The position numbers and the translations under genes are program-made. The notes beneath the pieces were generated by a model. That model had not been told where the DNA came from and made no database searches. It saw nothing but the letters and a program-made list of their open reading frames with translations. Shown here one piece after another: positions 1 to 6,127 of a DNA stretch of 9,606 nucleotides; within the stretch, counting starts at the first letter, position 1, and each line of letters begins with the position of its first letter. Source of the DNA: Candidatus Fermentibacterota bacterium (GTDB lineage Bacteria > Fermentibacterota > Fermentibacteria > Fermentibacterales > Fermentibacteraceae). Location of the stretch: contig JAKLEF010000060.1 in the NCBI GenBank assembly GCA_022703195.1, positions 1 through 9,606 on the forward strand. The letters are read 5' to 3'.

Positions 1-1
1 C

Positions 2-352
2 TCCTGGCCGCTCCGTCTCGGCGGGCGCATCGGCCTGAACCTTCTCGAGCCCGATGGATCGTCCCGGTTCTCCCATTCCGCCGCAGGCGTCTCCGTGGAT
101 GCGGGAAGGGACGGGATGAAGCTCGGGATAGGATGCGGGCGCAGGTGGATGAGCTTCCTCCCGGCATACGGGGGCGGCCTCGCCGTGTCGGGGATGTACG
201 TCTGGGAGGGTGACGACTCGGCGTTCCTGGGCCTGGAGGCCTCAGTCTCCGTCATGCTCGTGTCGCTCTACGGCGGAGTCTACAGGAGGATCTCCGGAGA
301 GGCGCTCGAAGACCTCGTCCTTTCGGTCGGGATCGGGAGCGGTCTCCCGTGA
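2..352 (+). CDS. 3' end of a probable outer-membrane beta-barrel protein (5' truncated)
   Basis: The reading frame is open from the window edge to TGA at 350-352, giving 116 residues with no start needed inside. The translation alternates short polar/hydrophobic strands with glycine- and aromatic-rich turns (for example VSVMLVSLYGGVYRRIS) and closes on DLVLSVGIGSGLP. That ending, an amphipathic strand near the C-terminus, is what integral outer-membrane beta-barrels usually show, and no hydrophobic alpha-helix is visible. It would therefore sit in the outer membrane, but substrate and family cannot be named. The next gene starts 10-16 bases downstream on the same strand, so they may share a transcript. 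Codon use looks like that of the neighbours. The coding call is fairly safe; the beta-barrel call is an inference from strand pattern only. Confidence 0.6.
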   Translation, partial: SWPLRLGGRIGLNLLEPDGSSRFSHSAAGVSVDAGRDGMKLGIGCGRRWMSFLPAYGGGLAVSGMYVWEGDDSAFLGLEASVSVMLVSLYGGVYRRISGEALEDLVLSVGIGSGLP

Positions 353-368
353 TCCCCGCACGTTGAGG

Positions 369-1511
369 ATGCCGAAGGGGCTCCGTCGGGCCGCCTCCGC
401 CGCGGCGGTCGTCGCTTCGGCCGCGGTGCTCGCATGGGCCGGACTCGCCGATCCCCTGTGCAACTGGGACCTTGCGGGCTACACCGCCTGCGCGCTCGAA
501 CTGCGCGGTACGCCGGAGTCCTCGCTCCGGGAGGAGACGTACCGGAGCCTCGAGGGCGCCCTCCCTCCCGAAGCCTACGCCGACATGGCCTCCTCGACGC
601 CGGGGCGCATCGCCCGGGCCACCGACGATGCGAGCTTCCTCCAGCACATGCCTTTCTACAGGGCCCGACCCGTCTACACGGCTCTCCTGGCCGGGCTGAC
701 GGAGGCCGGGCTCGATCCGCTGCAGGCGTCTTCCGCGATATCCACCGCCGCGGCCCTCGCCACGCTCCTTCTGCTGCTGCGGCTGGTCCCGGGCGGGAGC
801 ACGCCCGGACGAACGGCCGCAGTCGCCATCGGGAGCCTGGGTGCAGGCCTGGTCGAGGTGGCCCGCCATGCCACCCCGGACGCTCTGGCCGCATTGTGCG
901 CCGTGTCGGTCGCCGCGCTCCTGCTCCGGGGCAGGAGGGCAGCCCCGGCCATGTTCCCGTTGTGCGTCCTGGTGAGGACAGACCTGCTCCTGTTCGTCCT
1001 GCCCCTGTGCGCCTTCGCCCTGGCCAGGCCGGCCTTCCCGAGGGTCACGACCGTGCTGTGCGCGGCAGTATCGATAGCCCTCGCGCCTCTGCTCCACCAT
1101 CTTGCCGGCGGGTATGGCTGGGGGACGACGTTCCGGTGCACATTCCTCGAACAGGCCGCCCGTCCCGCCCTCATGTCCGGATCGGTGACCCCCGCGGACT
1201 ACCTCGCGGTGATCAGGAGCTCGCTGGCTGCGATCCCCCACGCCGAGACCTGGGTGTTCCTGTTCGCTGCCGTCGTGGTCCTCGGCCTGTCGTCGGGCGC
1301 CCCCGGCCGGGCTTCCTTGCGCGGGCCCGAAGGGGATGCGCGATCCATGCTGATGGCGGCAGGCCTGTCGGCTCTGCTTCACTTCCTGGTCTTCCCGGCT
1401 GCCTGGCTCCGCTTCTTCGCGGGCCAGTTCACGATGGCGCTCCCTCTGGCGGCATTCCCCTGCCTCGGTCGGGCGCGCCGGCACGGCGGAGGAGAGAGAT
1501 GCAACCCGTGA
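369..1511 (+). CDS. Polytopic membrane protein, GT-C glycosyltransferase-like topology
   Basis: A 380-residue integral inner-membrane protein. After a basic N-terminus comes a membrane segment (about residues 8-27), then an extracytoplasmic loop beginning NWDLAGY with Asp34. The loop contains a second conserved-looking stretch, MPFYRARPVY. Some seven or eight further hydrophobic segments follow, with a short basic tail. An acidic residue in the first large loop followed by many helices is the layout of GT-C lipid-sugar glycosyltransferases, and I recall uncharacterised bacterial membrane proteins with a similar loop, but no diagnostic catalytic motif proves a transferase. The start is uncertain: ATG 369 has GAGG directly against it, and an in-frame TTG lies at 363. 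The last 13 bases overlap the next gene, which suggests translational coupling. The gene is real with high confidence; the activity is a guess. Confidence 0.75.
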   Translation: MPKGLRRAASAAAVVASAAVLAWAGLADPLCNWDLAGYTACALELRGTPESSLREETYRSLEGALPPEAYADMASSTPGRIARATDDASFLQHMPFYRARPVYTALLAGLTEAGLDPLQASSAISTAAALATLLLLLRLVPGGSTPGRTAAVAIGSLGAGLVEVARHATPDALAALCAVSVAALLLRGRRAAPAMFPLCVLVRTDLLLFVLPLCAFALARPAFPRVTTVLCAAVSIALAPLLHHLAGGYGWGTTFRCTFLEQAARPALMSGSVTPADYLAVIRSSLAAIPHAETWVFLFAAVVVLGLSSGAPGRASLRGPEGDARSMLMAAGLSALLHFLVFPAAWLRFFAGQFTMALPLAAFPCLGRARRHGGGERCNP

Positions 1512-1996
1512 CAGTGACCATACCGGCGATCCCGCGCGACCTGAACGAGTTCTCCGGGCTGGCCCGGCTCATTTCCGCAACTCCCCAGGGGGCTGCCGCC
1601 CTGATGGTGCTGGCCCTGGAGGCGTTCACCCGCGACGGGGCGCTCGGCTCCGCGATGATCGGCATCGCATGCGGCGGGACGGACGGAGACGGCGGCACCG
1701 GGGCCCGGATGCTCCCGCTGGTGCGGATGCAGCTCGAAAGGCAGCCCTTCTCCCCGCGTTCGTACTTCGACGGGGCCACACCCTCGAACGGCTACCGACT
1801 CCCGGACACCCCGCCGGCCATGACCTTCACTTCCAACGACTACAGCGGAGACGAGGGCTCCGGGCGCTTCAAGGTGTTCATACGGTGCTCGGGAGCCGAC
1901 AGCCCGAGGCCCGTCACCTGCAAGCTGCGGGAGGACGGGGCCTGGGCCGCCCTGGAATGGAGCAGCCTCCTCCTCGGCGTCAGGGATCCCCTGTGA
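1499..1996 (+). CDS. Uncharacterised protein resembling the DUF6935 family
   Basis: A 165-residue soluble protein without signal peptide or membrane helix. It opens with VTVTIPAIPRDLNEFSGLARLISATPQGAAALMVLALEAF and closes with KLREDGAWAALEWSSLLLGVRDPL. From memory these two blocks, together with PRSYFDGATPSNGY in the middle, resemble a family of bacterial proteins of unknown function catalogued as DUF6935; this is recognition, not a search result. No catalytic motif is evident. ATG 1499 is preferred because GGAGGAGAG lies at 1488-1496 at ideal spacing; the frame is open far upstream only because it shadows the membrane-protein gene. It overlaps the gene before it by 13 bases and the phosphatase after it by 4, so the three are probably translated in a coupled way. 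No function is proposed. Confidence 0.82.
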   Translation: MQPVTVTIPAIPRDLNEFSGLARLISATPQGAAALMVLALEAFTRDGALGSAMIGIACGGTDGDGGTGARMLPLVRMQLERQPFSPRSYFDGATPSNGYRLPDTPPAMTFTSNDYSGDEGSGRFKVFIRCSGADSPRPVTCKLREDGAWAALEWSSLLLGVRDPL

Positions 1997-2508
1997 ACCG
2001 TGCTGCCGATGGTGGGAGCATCCGCAGGGTCGAGACCGGAAGAACCGGCATATCTCTCTTCCTGTCGCACATGCCGGGCAGGTACGGCCCGCTCGGAGCG
2101 ATGCTCGACGAGATGGCCCTCACCGGGGTGGACGAGGTGATCTCGCTCGCACCGCTACAGGAGATCCGCACGAAGTCGCCTGCCTATGCCGAACTGCTGG
2201 ACCGGGGAAACCTCCCGTGGGAGTTCAGGGTGGTCCCGGTGGAGGACTTCGGAGTCCCTGAAGATCCCGAGGCTTATGCAGCCGAGGTCGGACGGGCGGC
2301 CTCCCTCCTCCTCGCGGGCCGACGCTTGCTGGTGCACTGCGGAGCGGGGATAGGCAGGACGGGCACGTTCGCCCTCTGCGTACTGGCGGCGCTGGGCATC
2401 CCTCCCGGAGAGGCCTCGCAGGCAGTGTCCGCAGCCGGCTCGGGCCCCGAGACCGACGGGCAGGCGGAGCTCGCGTCCCGCTTCAGGGAGAGATTCCCGG
2501 GCGGCTGA
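1993..2508 (+). CDS. Dual-specificity/tyrosine protein phosphatase
   Basis: A 171-residue cytoplasmic protein of the cysteine-dependent phosphatase superfamily. The P-loop is HCGAGIGRTG, with nucleophile Cys116 and phosphate-binding Arg122, matching HCxxGxxR(S/T). The general acid is probably Asp85 in VPVEDFGVPED, about 30 residues upstream as the family requires. These enzymes form a phosphocysteine intermediate and dephosphorylate Tyr or Ser/Thr residues, and some relatives act on RNA 5' ends or phosphoinositides, so the substrate is open. The length fits a compact single-domain enzyme. GTG 1993 forms a GTGA overlap with the upstream stop and is preceded by a weak AGGGA; it keeps the first strand intact, whereas the next in-frame ATG (2071) would remove part of the fold. 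No kinase partner is visible in the window. Confidence 0.88.
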   Translation: MNRAADGGSIRRVETGRTGISLFLSHMPGRYGPLGAMLDEMALTGVDEVISLAPLQEIRTKSPAYAELLDRGNLPWEFRVVPVEDFGVPEDPEAYAAEVGRAASLLLAGRRLLVHCGAGIGRTGTFALCVLAALGIPPGEASQAVSAAGSGPETDGQAELASRFRERFPGG

Positions 2509-2512
2509 GATC

Positions 2513-2547
2513 CCGGCCGGTCTCTGTCCCCGGAGGCGGACGGCCGG
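2513..2547 (+). repeat. GC-rich inverted repeat after the phosphatase gene
   Basis: CCGGCCG (2513-2519) and CGGCCGG (2541-2547) are perfect 7-base arms around a 21-base loop; GTCC/GGAC inside the loop offers a competing pairing. The dyad starts 4 bases after the phosphatase stop and is followed by CATATTTCC, not by a true T-run. It may be a weak terminator or an RNA-stabilising stem. The 132-base gap to the next gene otherwise shows nothing I can name beyond the AT-rich patch at 2548-2554, which could be a -10 element without a recognisable -35. Confidence 0.3.
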
Positions 2548-2640
2548 CATATTTCCTGTGCGGGTGTCCGATGCCGGACTCTCCGGTACTCTCGAGCTCC
2601 CGGCCGCTACCGGAGCGGCGGGGGCGTGGAAGGAAGCGAC

Positions 2641-2814
2641 ATGGGGGATCGTTGCACGACAAGGTGCCATGCCGGCGTGTCTGCTCCGCTGTGGACGATC
2701 GGATGGCTCTTCACGATCGGGTTCCTCCGGCTGGCCTTCTGGAAGGCCGTGCTGGCAATACTGATCTGGCCGTGGTACCTCGGGAGCGCGCTCGCAGCGG
2801 CCGGCGGGAACTGA
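2641..2814 (+). CDS. Small conserved-looking membrane protein
   Basis: A 57-residue protein: a polar N-terminus with CTTRCHAG, then one long or two closely packed hydrophobic segments (about residues 16-52) rich in Trp and Phe (LWTIGWLFTIGFLRLAFWKAVLAILIWPWYLGSALA). The WTIGWLFTIGF and IWPWYLG blocks recall small bacterial membrane proteins of unknown function, which argues for a real gene, as does the tight spacing. ATG 2641 is chosen because GGAAGGAA (2628-2635) is well placed before it; an in-frame GTG at 2626 overlaps that site and is less likely. It ends 11 bases before the MOSC gene and probably shares its transcript. The CxxxCH cluster could bind a metal, but this is speculation. No function can be assigned. 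Confidence 0.68.
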   Translation: MGDRCTTRCHAGVSAPLWTIGWLFTIGFLRLAFWKAVLAILIWPWYLGSALAAAGGN

Positions 2815-2825
2815 GGTCGGACCGG

Positions 2826-3296
2826 ATGGCCGCCTTCCGGATAGTCTCGGTCAACACGTCAGCCTGCAAGGGGACGGCAAAGACCCCCGTCCCCGGGGCC
2901 GTCGCGGACACGGAAGGGCTCGCCGGAGACGCCCACAGGGGTGTTCCCGGCCGGGGGATCAGCCTCCTCGACATCGAATCCATAGAGGCCTTCGCCCGTG
3001 ACGCCGGAATCGAGGCGGGGCCCGGCGACTTCGGAGAGAACCTGACCACCCGCGGCATCGACCTCGGGGAGGTGAGGCCGGGGGACAGGATATCCGCCGG
3101 CGGAGCCCTGCTCGTGGTCACCGCCGTCGGGAAGGCCTGCCACGGCGACGGCTGCGCGATTTTCAGGAAGGTGGGGAGGTGCGTGATGCCCTCCCGCGGA
3201 ATATTCTGCAGAGTGGCAGAGGGCGGATTCATCGCCCCGGGCTCGGAGGGCTCGCTCGACCGCTCAGGGGAACCGCCGAAGCCGTCCGATCCTTGA
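2826..3296 (+). CDS. MOSC-domain protein (putative sulfur carrier/reductase domain)
   Basis: A 156-residue single-domain MOSC protein. Family blocks in order are GLAGDAHRG, GISLLDIESIEAF, PGDFGENLTTRGIDL, VRPGDRI, and GKACHGDGCAIFRKVGRCVMPSRGIFCRV near the C-terminus. The conserved cysteine of MOSC proteins is in this last block and is thought to carry or handle sulfur in molybdenum-cofactor chemistry. Related full-length proteins are the molybdenum-cofactor sulfurase C-terminal domain and YiiM/YuaD-type enzymes; stand-alone versions are often fused to or beside MoaB/MogA, neither of which is seen here. ATG 2826 follows GAGGT (2813-2817) at acceptable spacing; the frame is open further upstream but has no family sequence there. 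The stop TGA (3294-3296) lies inside the -35 hexamer of the tRNA promoter. The domain is clear, the substrate unknown. Confidence 0.88.
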   Translation: MAAFRIVSVNTSACKGTAKTPVPGAVADTEGLAGDAHRGVPGRGISLLDIESIEAFARDAGIEAGPGDFGENLTTRGIDLGEVRPGDRISAGGALLVVTAVGKACHGDGCAIFRKVGRCVMPSRGIFCRVAEGGFIAPGSEGSLDRSGEPPKPSDP

Positions 3297-3321
3297 CGGC
3301 AAGGCCGTTCCGCCCTATTTA
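3293..3321 (+). promoter_or_regulatory. Sigma70-type promoter for tRNA-Val and probably thrS
   Basis: TTGACG (3293-3298; 5 of 6 to the -35 consensus) and TATTTA (3316-3321, a weak -10) are separated by exactly 17 bases. The tRNA begins 21 bases after the -10, giving a leader of roughly 14 bases. The -35 overlaps the MOSC stop codon. A short dyad, GACGGC-AAG-GCCGTT (3295-3309, one G-T pair), covers the end of the -35 and the spacer; it could be an operator or a weak end signal for the upstream gene. Confidence 0.65.
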
Positions 3322-3342
3322 TCCCTGCCGAACAAATGCGGT

Positions 3343-3419
3343 GGGCGATTAGCTCAGCTGGCTAGAGTACTTGCTTGACATGCAAGGGGTCACTGGTTCA
3401 AGTCCAGTATCGCCCACCA
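3343..3419 (+). tRNA. tRNA-Val (anticodon GAC), CCA encoded
   Basis: A full cloverleaf can be drawn. Acceptor arms GGGCGAT (3343-3349) and ATCGCCC (3409-3415) pair perfectly. The D-stem is GCTC/GAGT. The anticodon stem CTTGC/GCAAG encloses loop TTGACAT, with GAC at 3377-3379. The T-stem ACTGG/CCAGT encloses TTCAAGT. Discriminator A is followed by an encoded CCA (3417-3419). GAC decodes GUC and GUU valine codons. It stands alone, 37 bases before thrS and behind its own promoter, without a convincing terminator, so it probably also forms the 5' part of the thrS operon transcript and is released by RNase P and a 3' nuclease. Confidence 0.97.
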
Positions 3420-3426
3420 CCTGATA

Positions 3427-3459
3427 CAAGCGGTTTCTACCCTTGAGGGGTGGGGTTTG
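3427..3459 (+). promoter_or_regulatory. Possible hairpin occluding the thrS ribosome binding site and TTG start
   Basis: Inner stem: 3437-3443 (CTACCCT) pairs with 3447-3453 (GGGGTGG), two G-U pairs, loop TGA. This buries the GAGGGG Shine-Dalgarno at 3445-3450. Outer stem: 3427-3431 (CAAGC) pairs with 3455-3459 (GTTTG), one G-U pair, which buries the TTG initiator. A T6 run follows at 3466-3471, inside codons 4-5. The pairing is visible by eye; regulation, or partial termination after the tRNA, is inference. Confidence 0.4.
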
Positions 3460-5412
3460 CGCGTCTTTTTTCCGGACGGAGGAAGCAGGGAGTTCCCGGA
3501 GGGCACCACGGCGCTCGACGCCGCGGCGTCCATCTCCAGGAGCCTCGCGTCGAAGGCCCTGGCGGCGCGTGTCGATGGCGTGGTGACCGGCCTCTCCGAG
3601 CCTCTCCGCGACGGAGTCCGGCTCGAGGTCCTCGGGTTCGACTCGCCGGAGGGGCGCGAGGTCCTGAGGCACAGCGCCTCGCACCTCCTCGCGTCGGCCG
3701 TCCTCCATCTCTACCCCGGCGCAAGGTTCGGCGTGGGCCCCGCCATCGAGGACGGCTTCTACTACGACATGGACATCCCGGGCTTCCCCGGCTCCTCCGC
3801 GCTCGAGGCGATAGAGGCCGAGATGCACAGGCAGGCCGCGGAATCCATCCGGTTCGAGCGGATCGAGGTCGGCATCGACGAAGCCCGCAGGGTGATGACG
3901 GATCTCGGCCAGGCCTACAAGCTCGAACTGCTCGACGAGATCGCGGCCGCGGGCGAGTCCGTAACCCTCTACAGGTGCGGGGCGTTCACCGACCTCTGCC
4001 GCGGGCCCCACGTTCCGACGACCGCATTCCTGAAGCACTTCAGGCTGACCTCGGTCGCCGGCGCCTACTGGCGCGGCGACGAGAAGCGCGAGATGCTCAC
4101 CCGCATATACGGCACCGTGTTCGACTCTTCGAAGGCCCTCGCCGACCACCTGGCCATGCTGGAAGAGGCCCGCAAGCGCGACCACAGGAAGCTGGGGCCG
4201 GAGCTCGGGCTCTTCACCACTGGCAACGAGGGCGGATGCGGCCTCATCTACTGGCTGCCCAACGGCACCATCGTCCGCGAGGAGCTAGAGAACCTCTGGA
4301 AGGCCGCCCACAGGCGGAACGGCTACAACCTGGTCTCCACGCCGCACATCGCGCCGGCCTCCCTGTGGGAGACCTCGGGGCACTGCAGCTACTACCGCGA
4401 CAACATGTACTTCATGCCGGTCGACGAGACCGAGTACGTGCTGAAGCCCATGAACTGCCCCGGGCACATACTCATCTACAAGTCGGAGAAGAGGTCCTAC
4501 CGCGAGCTGCCGTTCCGGCTCGCCGAACTCGGGACGGTCTACAGGTACGAGAAGAGCGGAGTGCTCCACGGCCTGATGAGGGTCAGGGGCTTCACGGTCG
4601 ACGACGGCCACATCTTCTGCACTCCCGATCAGATCGTCGACGAGATCAGGAAGGTCGTCTCCTTCGCCCTCTACTTCCTCCAGGTGTTCGGTTTCGGATA
4701 CGCCATAGAGCTTTCCCTGAGCGATCCGGACGACATGGGGCACTACGCCGGCAGCCCGGAAATGTGGGCCCGGGTCGAACCGGCCCTTGCCGACGCGCTC
4801 GACGGGATGGGCGAGAAGTACCGCACCGTCAGGGGCGAGGCGGCCTTCTACGGCCCGAAGATCGACATCAAGCTGCGCGACGCCCTGGGAAGGTACTGGC
4901 AGGGACCCACCATCCAGTTCGACTTCAACATCCCCGAGAGGTTCGACCTCACCTACACGGGCCCCGACGGGGGCGAGCACAGGATCTACATGGTCCACAG
5001 GGCCCTGTTCGGCTCGGTCGAGAGGTTCACGGGGAACCTCATAGAGCACTTCGCAGGCAATTTCCCGGGGTGGCTCGCACCGCTGCAGGTGGTTATCTTA
5101 CCGCTCACCGTCCAGCAGCACGAAAGAGCTGCCGAGGTCTGCGGAATGCTGGCCGACCGCGGGTTCAGGTGCTCCGTGGACAGGCGGAACGAGACCATCG
5201 GATACAGGATCCGCGCTGCCGAGAGCCGCAAGGTGCCCATGATGCTGGTCATCGGCGAGAGAGAGGCCGGTTCGGGCCGGGTTGCGGTGAGGGCCCACGG
5301 CCGAGGTGATCTCGGCGTATTCGAGCTGGAAGAGGCAGTCGGACTGATCGAGGAGGCCTGCAGGAGGCCGGCTCTACCGGAGGGGGGAAGGTCCTTATCA
5401 GAGATACCATAA
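3457..5412 (+). CDS. thrS: Threonyl-tRNA synthetase
   Basis: Cytoplasmic class II synthetase that charges tRNA-Thr and edits mischarged Ser-tRNA. At 651 residues it is close to the 642 of the E. coli enzyme, with the full bacterial domain set: TGS domain (1-60); editing domain with H72xxxH76 and the C181-R-G-P-H185 site; catalytic core with zinc ligands Cys334, His385 and His514; motif 2 around Arg363 (YRYEKSGVLHGLMRVRGF); motif 3 (GSVERFTGNLIEHFAG); and the anticodon-binding domain from about 545. Numbering matches E. coli up to His385. The TTG start at 3457 follows GAGGGG (3445-3450) and gives the expected TGS start MRVFFPDGG. The gene follows tRNA-Val by 37 bases and reaches into the proposed infC start. 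No T-box is visible; control may act on the start-site hairpin. Confidence 0.98.
   Translation: MRVFFPDGGSREFPEGTTALDAAASISRSLASKALAARVDGVVTGLSEPLRDGVRLEVLGFDSPEGREVLRHSASHLLASAVLHLYPGARFGVGPAIEDGFYYDMDIPGFPGSSALEAIEAEMHRQAAESIRFERIEVGIDEARRVMTDLGQAYKLELLDEIAAAGESVTLYRCGAFTDLCRGPHVPTTAFLKHFRLTSVAGAYWRGDEKREMLTRIYGTVFDSSKALADHLAMLEEARKRDHRKLGPELGLFTTGNEGGCGLIYWLPNGTIVREELENLWKAAHRRNGYNLVSTPHIAPASLWETSGHCSYYRDNMYFMPVDETEYVLKPMNCPGHILIYKSEKRSYRELPFRLAELGTVYRYEKSGVLHGLMRVRGFTVDDGHIFCTPDQIVDEIRKVVSFALYFLQVFGFGYAIELSLSDPDDMGHYAGSPEMWARVEPALADALDGMGEKYRTVRGEAAFYGPKIDIKLRDALGRYWQGPTIQFDFNIPERFDLTYTGPDGGEHRIYMVHRALFGSVERFTGNLIEHFAGNFPGWLAPLQVVILPLTVQQHERAAEVCGMLADRGFRCSVDRRNETIGYRIRAAESRKVPMMLVIGEREAGSGRVAVRAHGRGDLGVFELEEAVGLIEEACRRPALPEGGRSLSEIP
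5379..5399 (+). promoter_or_regulatory. infC ribosome binding site and likely ATC start
   Basis: The purine tract GGAGGGGGGAAGG (5379-5391) lies within the end of thrS. It ends 5 bases before ATC at 5397, good spacing for initiation there, but 23 bases before the conventional GTG at 5415, which has only ACCATAAAA directly upstream. The site therefore argues for ATC as the infC initiator. Confidence 0.6.
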
Positions 5413-5909
5413 AAGTGAACGGCGAGATCCGATATCCCAGGGTCCGCCTCATCGACGCCGAAGGCCGTCATGCCGGAATAGTCGAACTGGTGCAGGCCCT
5501 CGACATGGCCGCCCAGGCGAGCCTCGACCTTGTGGAGATCTCTCCCGGAGCCGAACCTCCGGTGTGCCGGATAATGGACTATGGCAAGTTCAGATATCAG
5601 CTCAACCGCAAGGAGCGGGACGCAAGGAAGAAGCAGCAGAGCGGGGGCCTGAAGGAGATCAAGCTGCGGCCCAATACCGACCAGCACGACTACGACTTCA
5701 AGGTCAAGCACGCTCGCGAGTTCCTCGACGATCACCACAAGGTGAAGGTCACAGTGATGTTCCGTGGAAGGCAGCTGGTCTACAAGGACCAGGGCTTCGA
5801 ACTCCTGCAGAAGTTCGCGACCGATCTGGCGGACGTGGCGTCGGTCGAGAGGGAGCCGCTTCTGGAGGGCAAGCAGGTAACGCTGCTCCTGGCACCTACG
5901 AGGAAATAG
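5397..5909 (+). CDS. infC: Translation initiation factor IF-3 (probable ATC start; conventional GTG at 5415)
   Basis: IF-3 binds the 30S subunit, keeps it apart from 50S and checks the start codon and initiator tRNA. The N-domain block VNGEIRYPRVRLIDAEGRHAGIV, the core VDLVEISP-like and PPVCRIMDYGKFRYQLNRKERDARKKQ segments, and the C-domain from KEIKLRPNTDQHDYDFKVKHAREFL to VTLLLAPTRK are all intact. From GTG 5415 the protein is 164 residues and begins abruptly at the first conserved block. From ATC 5397 it is 170 residues and begins (M)RDTIKVNGEIR, which matches the Geobacillus N-terminus (MSKDFIINEQIR) residue for residue in length, and only this codon has a good ribosome binding site. ATC would overlap thrS by 16 bases. 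AUU or AUC starts in infC are known and allow self-repression. Product certain, start about two to one for ATC. Confidence 0.95.
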   Translation: MRDTIKVNGEIRYPRVRLIDAEGRHAGIVELVQALDMAAQASLDLVEISPGAEPPVCRIMDYGKFRYQLNRKERDARKKQQSGGLKEIKLRPNTDQHDYDFKVKHAREFLDDHHKVKVTVMFRGRQLVYKDQGFELLQKFATDLADVASVEREPLLEGKQVTLLLAPTRK

Positions 5910-5917
5910 GAGAGAAG

Positions 5918-6112
5918 ATGCCCAAGATGAAGACCCACAGGGGCGCGGCCAGGCGCATGAAGCGCACGGGCACGGGCCTGGTGAAGATAGTTCACTCCCA
6001 TGCGAACCATATCTTCACGAAGAAGTCCAGGAAGCGCAAGCGGAACCTCCGCAAGGGCGGGCTGGCCTCCCCGGCCGACATGCGCAGACTCAAGCGGCTG
6101 CTGCCGCTCTAG
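5918..6112 (+). CDS. rpmI: Large ribosomal subunit protein bL35
   Basis: A 64-residue, strongly basic protein of the 50S subunit. The sequence MPKMKTHRGAARRMKRTGTG followed by HANHIFTKKSRKRKRNLRKGG and the final MRRLKRLLPL is the complete bL35 pattern, at the usual length of about 65. ATG 5918 is preceded by AGGAGAGAAG, an excellent ribosome binding site that overlaps the infC stop region; the gap to infC is 8 bases. The position between infC and rplT is the standard one. In E. coli and Bacillus this part of the operon is repressed by L20 binding to mRNA; I do not see a recognisable copy of that target here. Confidence 0.97.
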   Translation: MPKMKTHRGAARRMKRTGTGLVKIVHSHANHIFTKKSRKRKRNLRKGGLASPADMRRLKRLLPL

Positions 6113-6127
6113 CACGGGAGTCGACAG

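Noticed and set aside
252..1484. Long minus-strand open frame of 410 codons opposite the membrane-protein gene
   Set aside because: Low-complexity, Arg/Gly/Pro/Gln-rich translation with no fold-like pattern; typical antisense shadow of a GC-rich gene. The other long antisense frames (for example 4285-5049, 6962-8482, 8644-9507) were dismissed for the same reason.
2641..2680. CxxxCH of the small membrane protein as a haem c attachment site
   Set aside because: The spacing is not the standard CxxCH, there is no export signal ahead of it and no cytochrome maturation gene nearby.
3420..3456. T-box or L20-type leader upstream of thrS or infC
   Set aside because: The 37-base tRNA-thrS spacer is too short for a T-box, and infC overlaps or abuts thrS, which leaves no separate leader for an L20 site.
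3349..4185. Minus-strand open frame ending in DTGLEPVTPCMSSK, a string found in many database proteins
   Set aside because: That string is the antisense translation of the tRNA-Val and its flank, a well-known false annotation; the rest is the shadow of thrS.
3450..5309. Plus-strand open frame of 619 codons overlapping thrS in another frame
   Set aside because: Its translation is Arg/Pro/Gly-rich and shows no family features, while the 3457 frame carries the full threonyl-tRNA synthetase.
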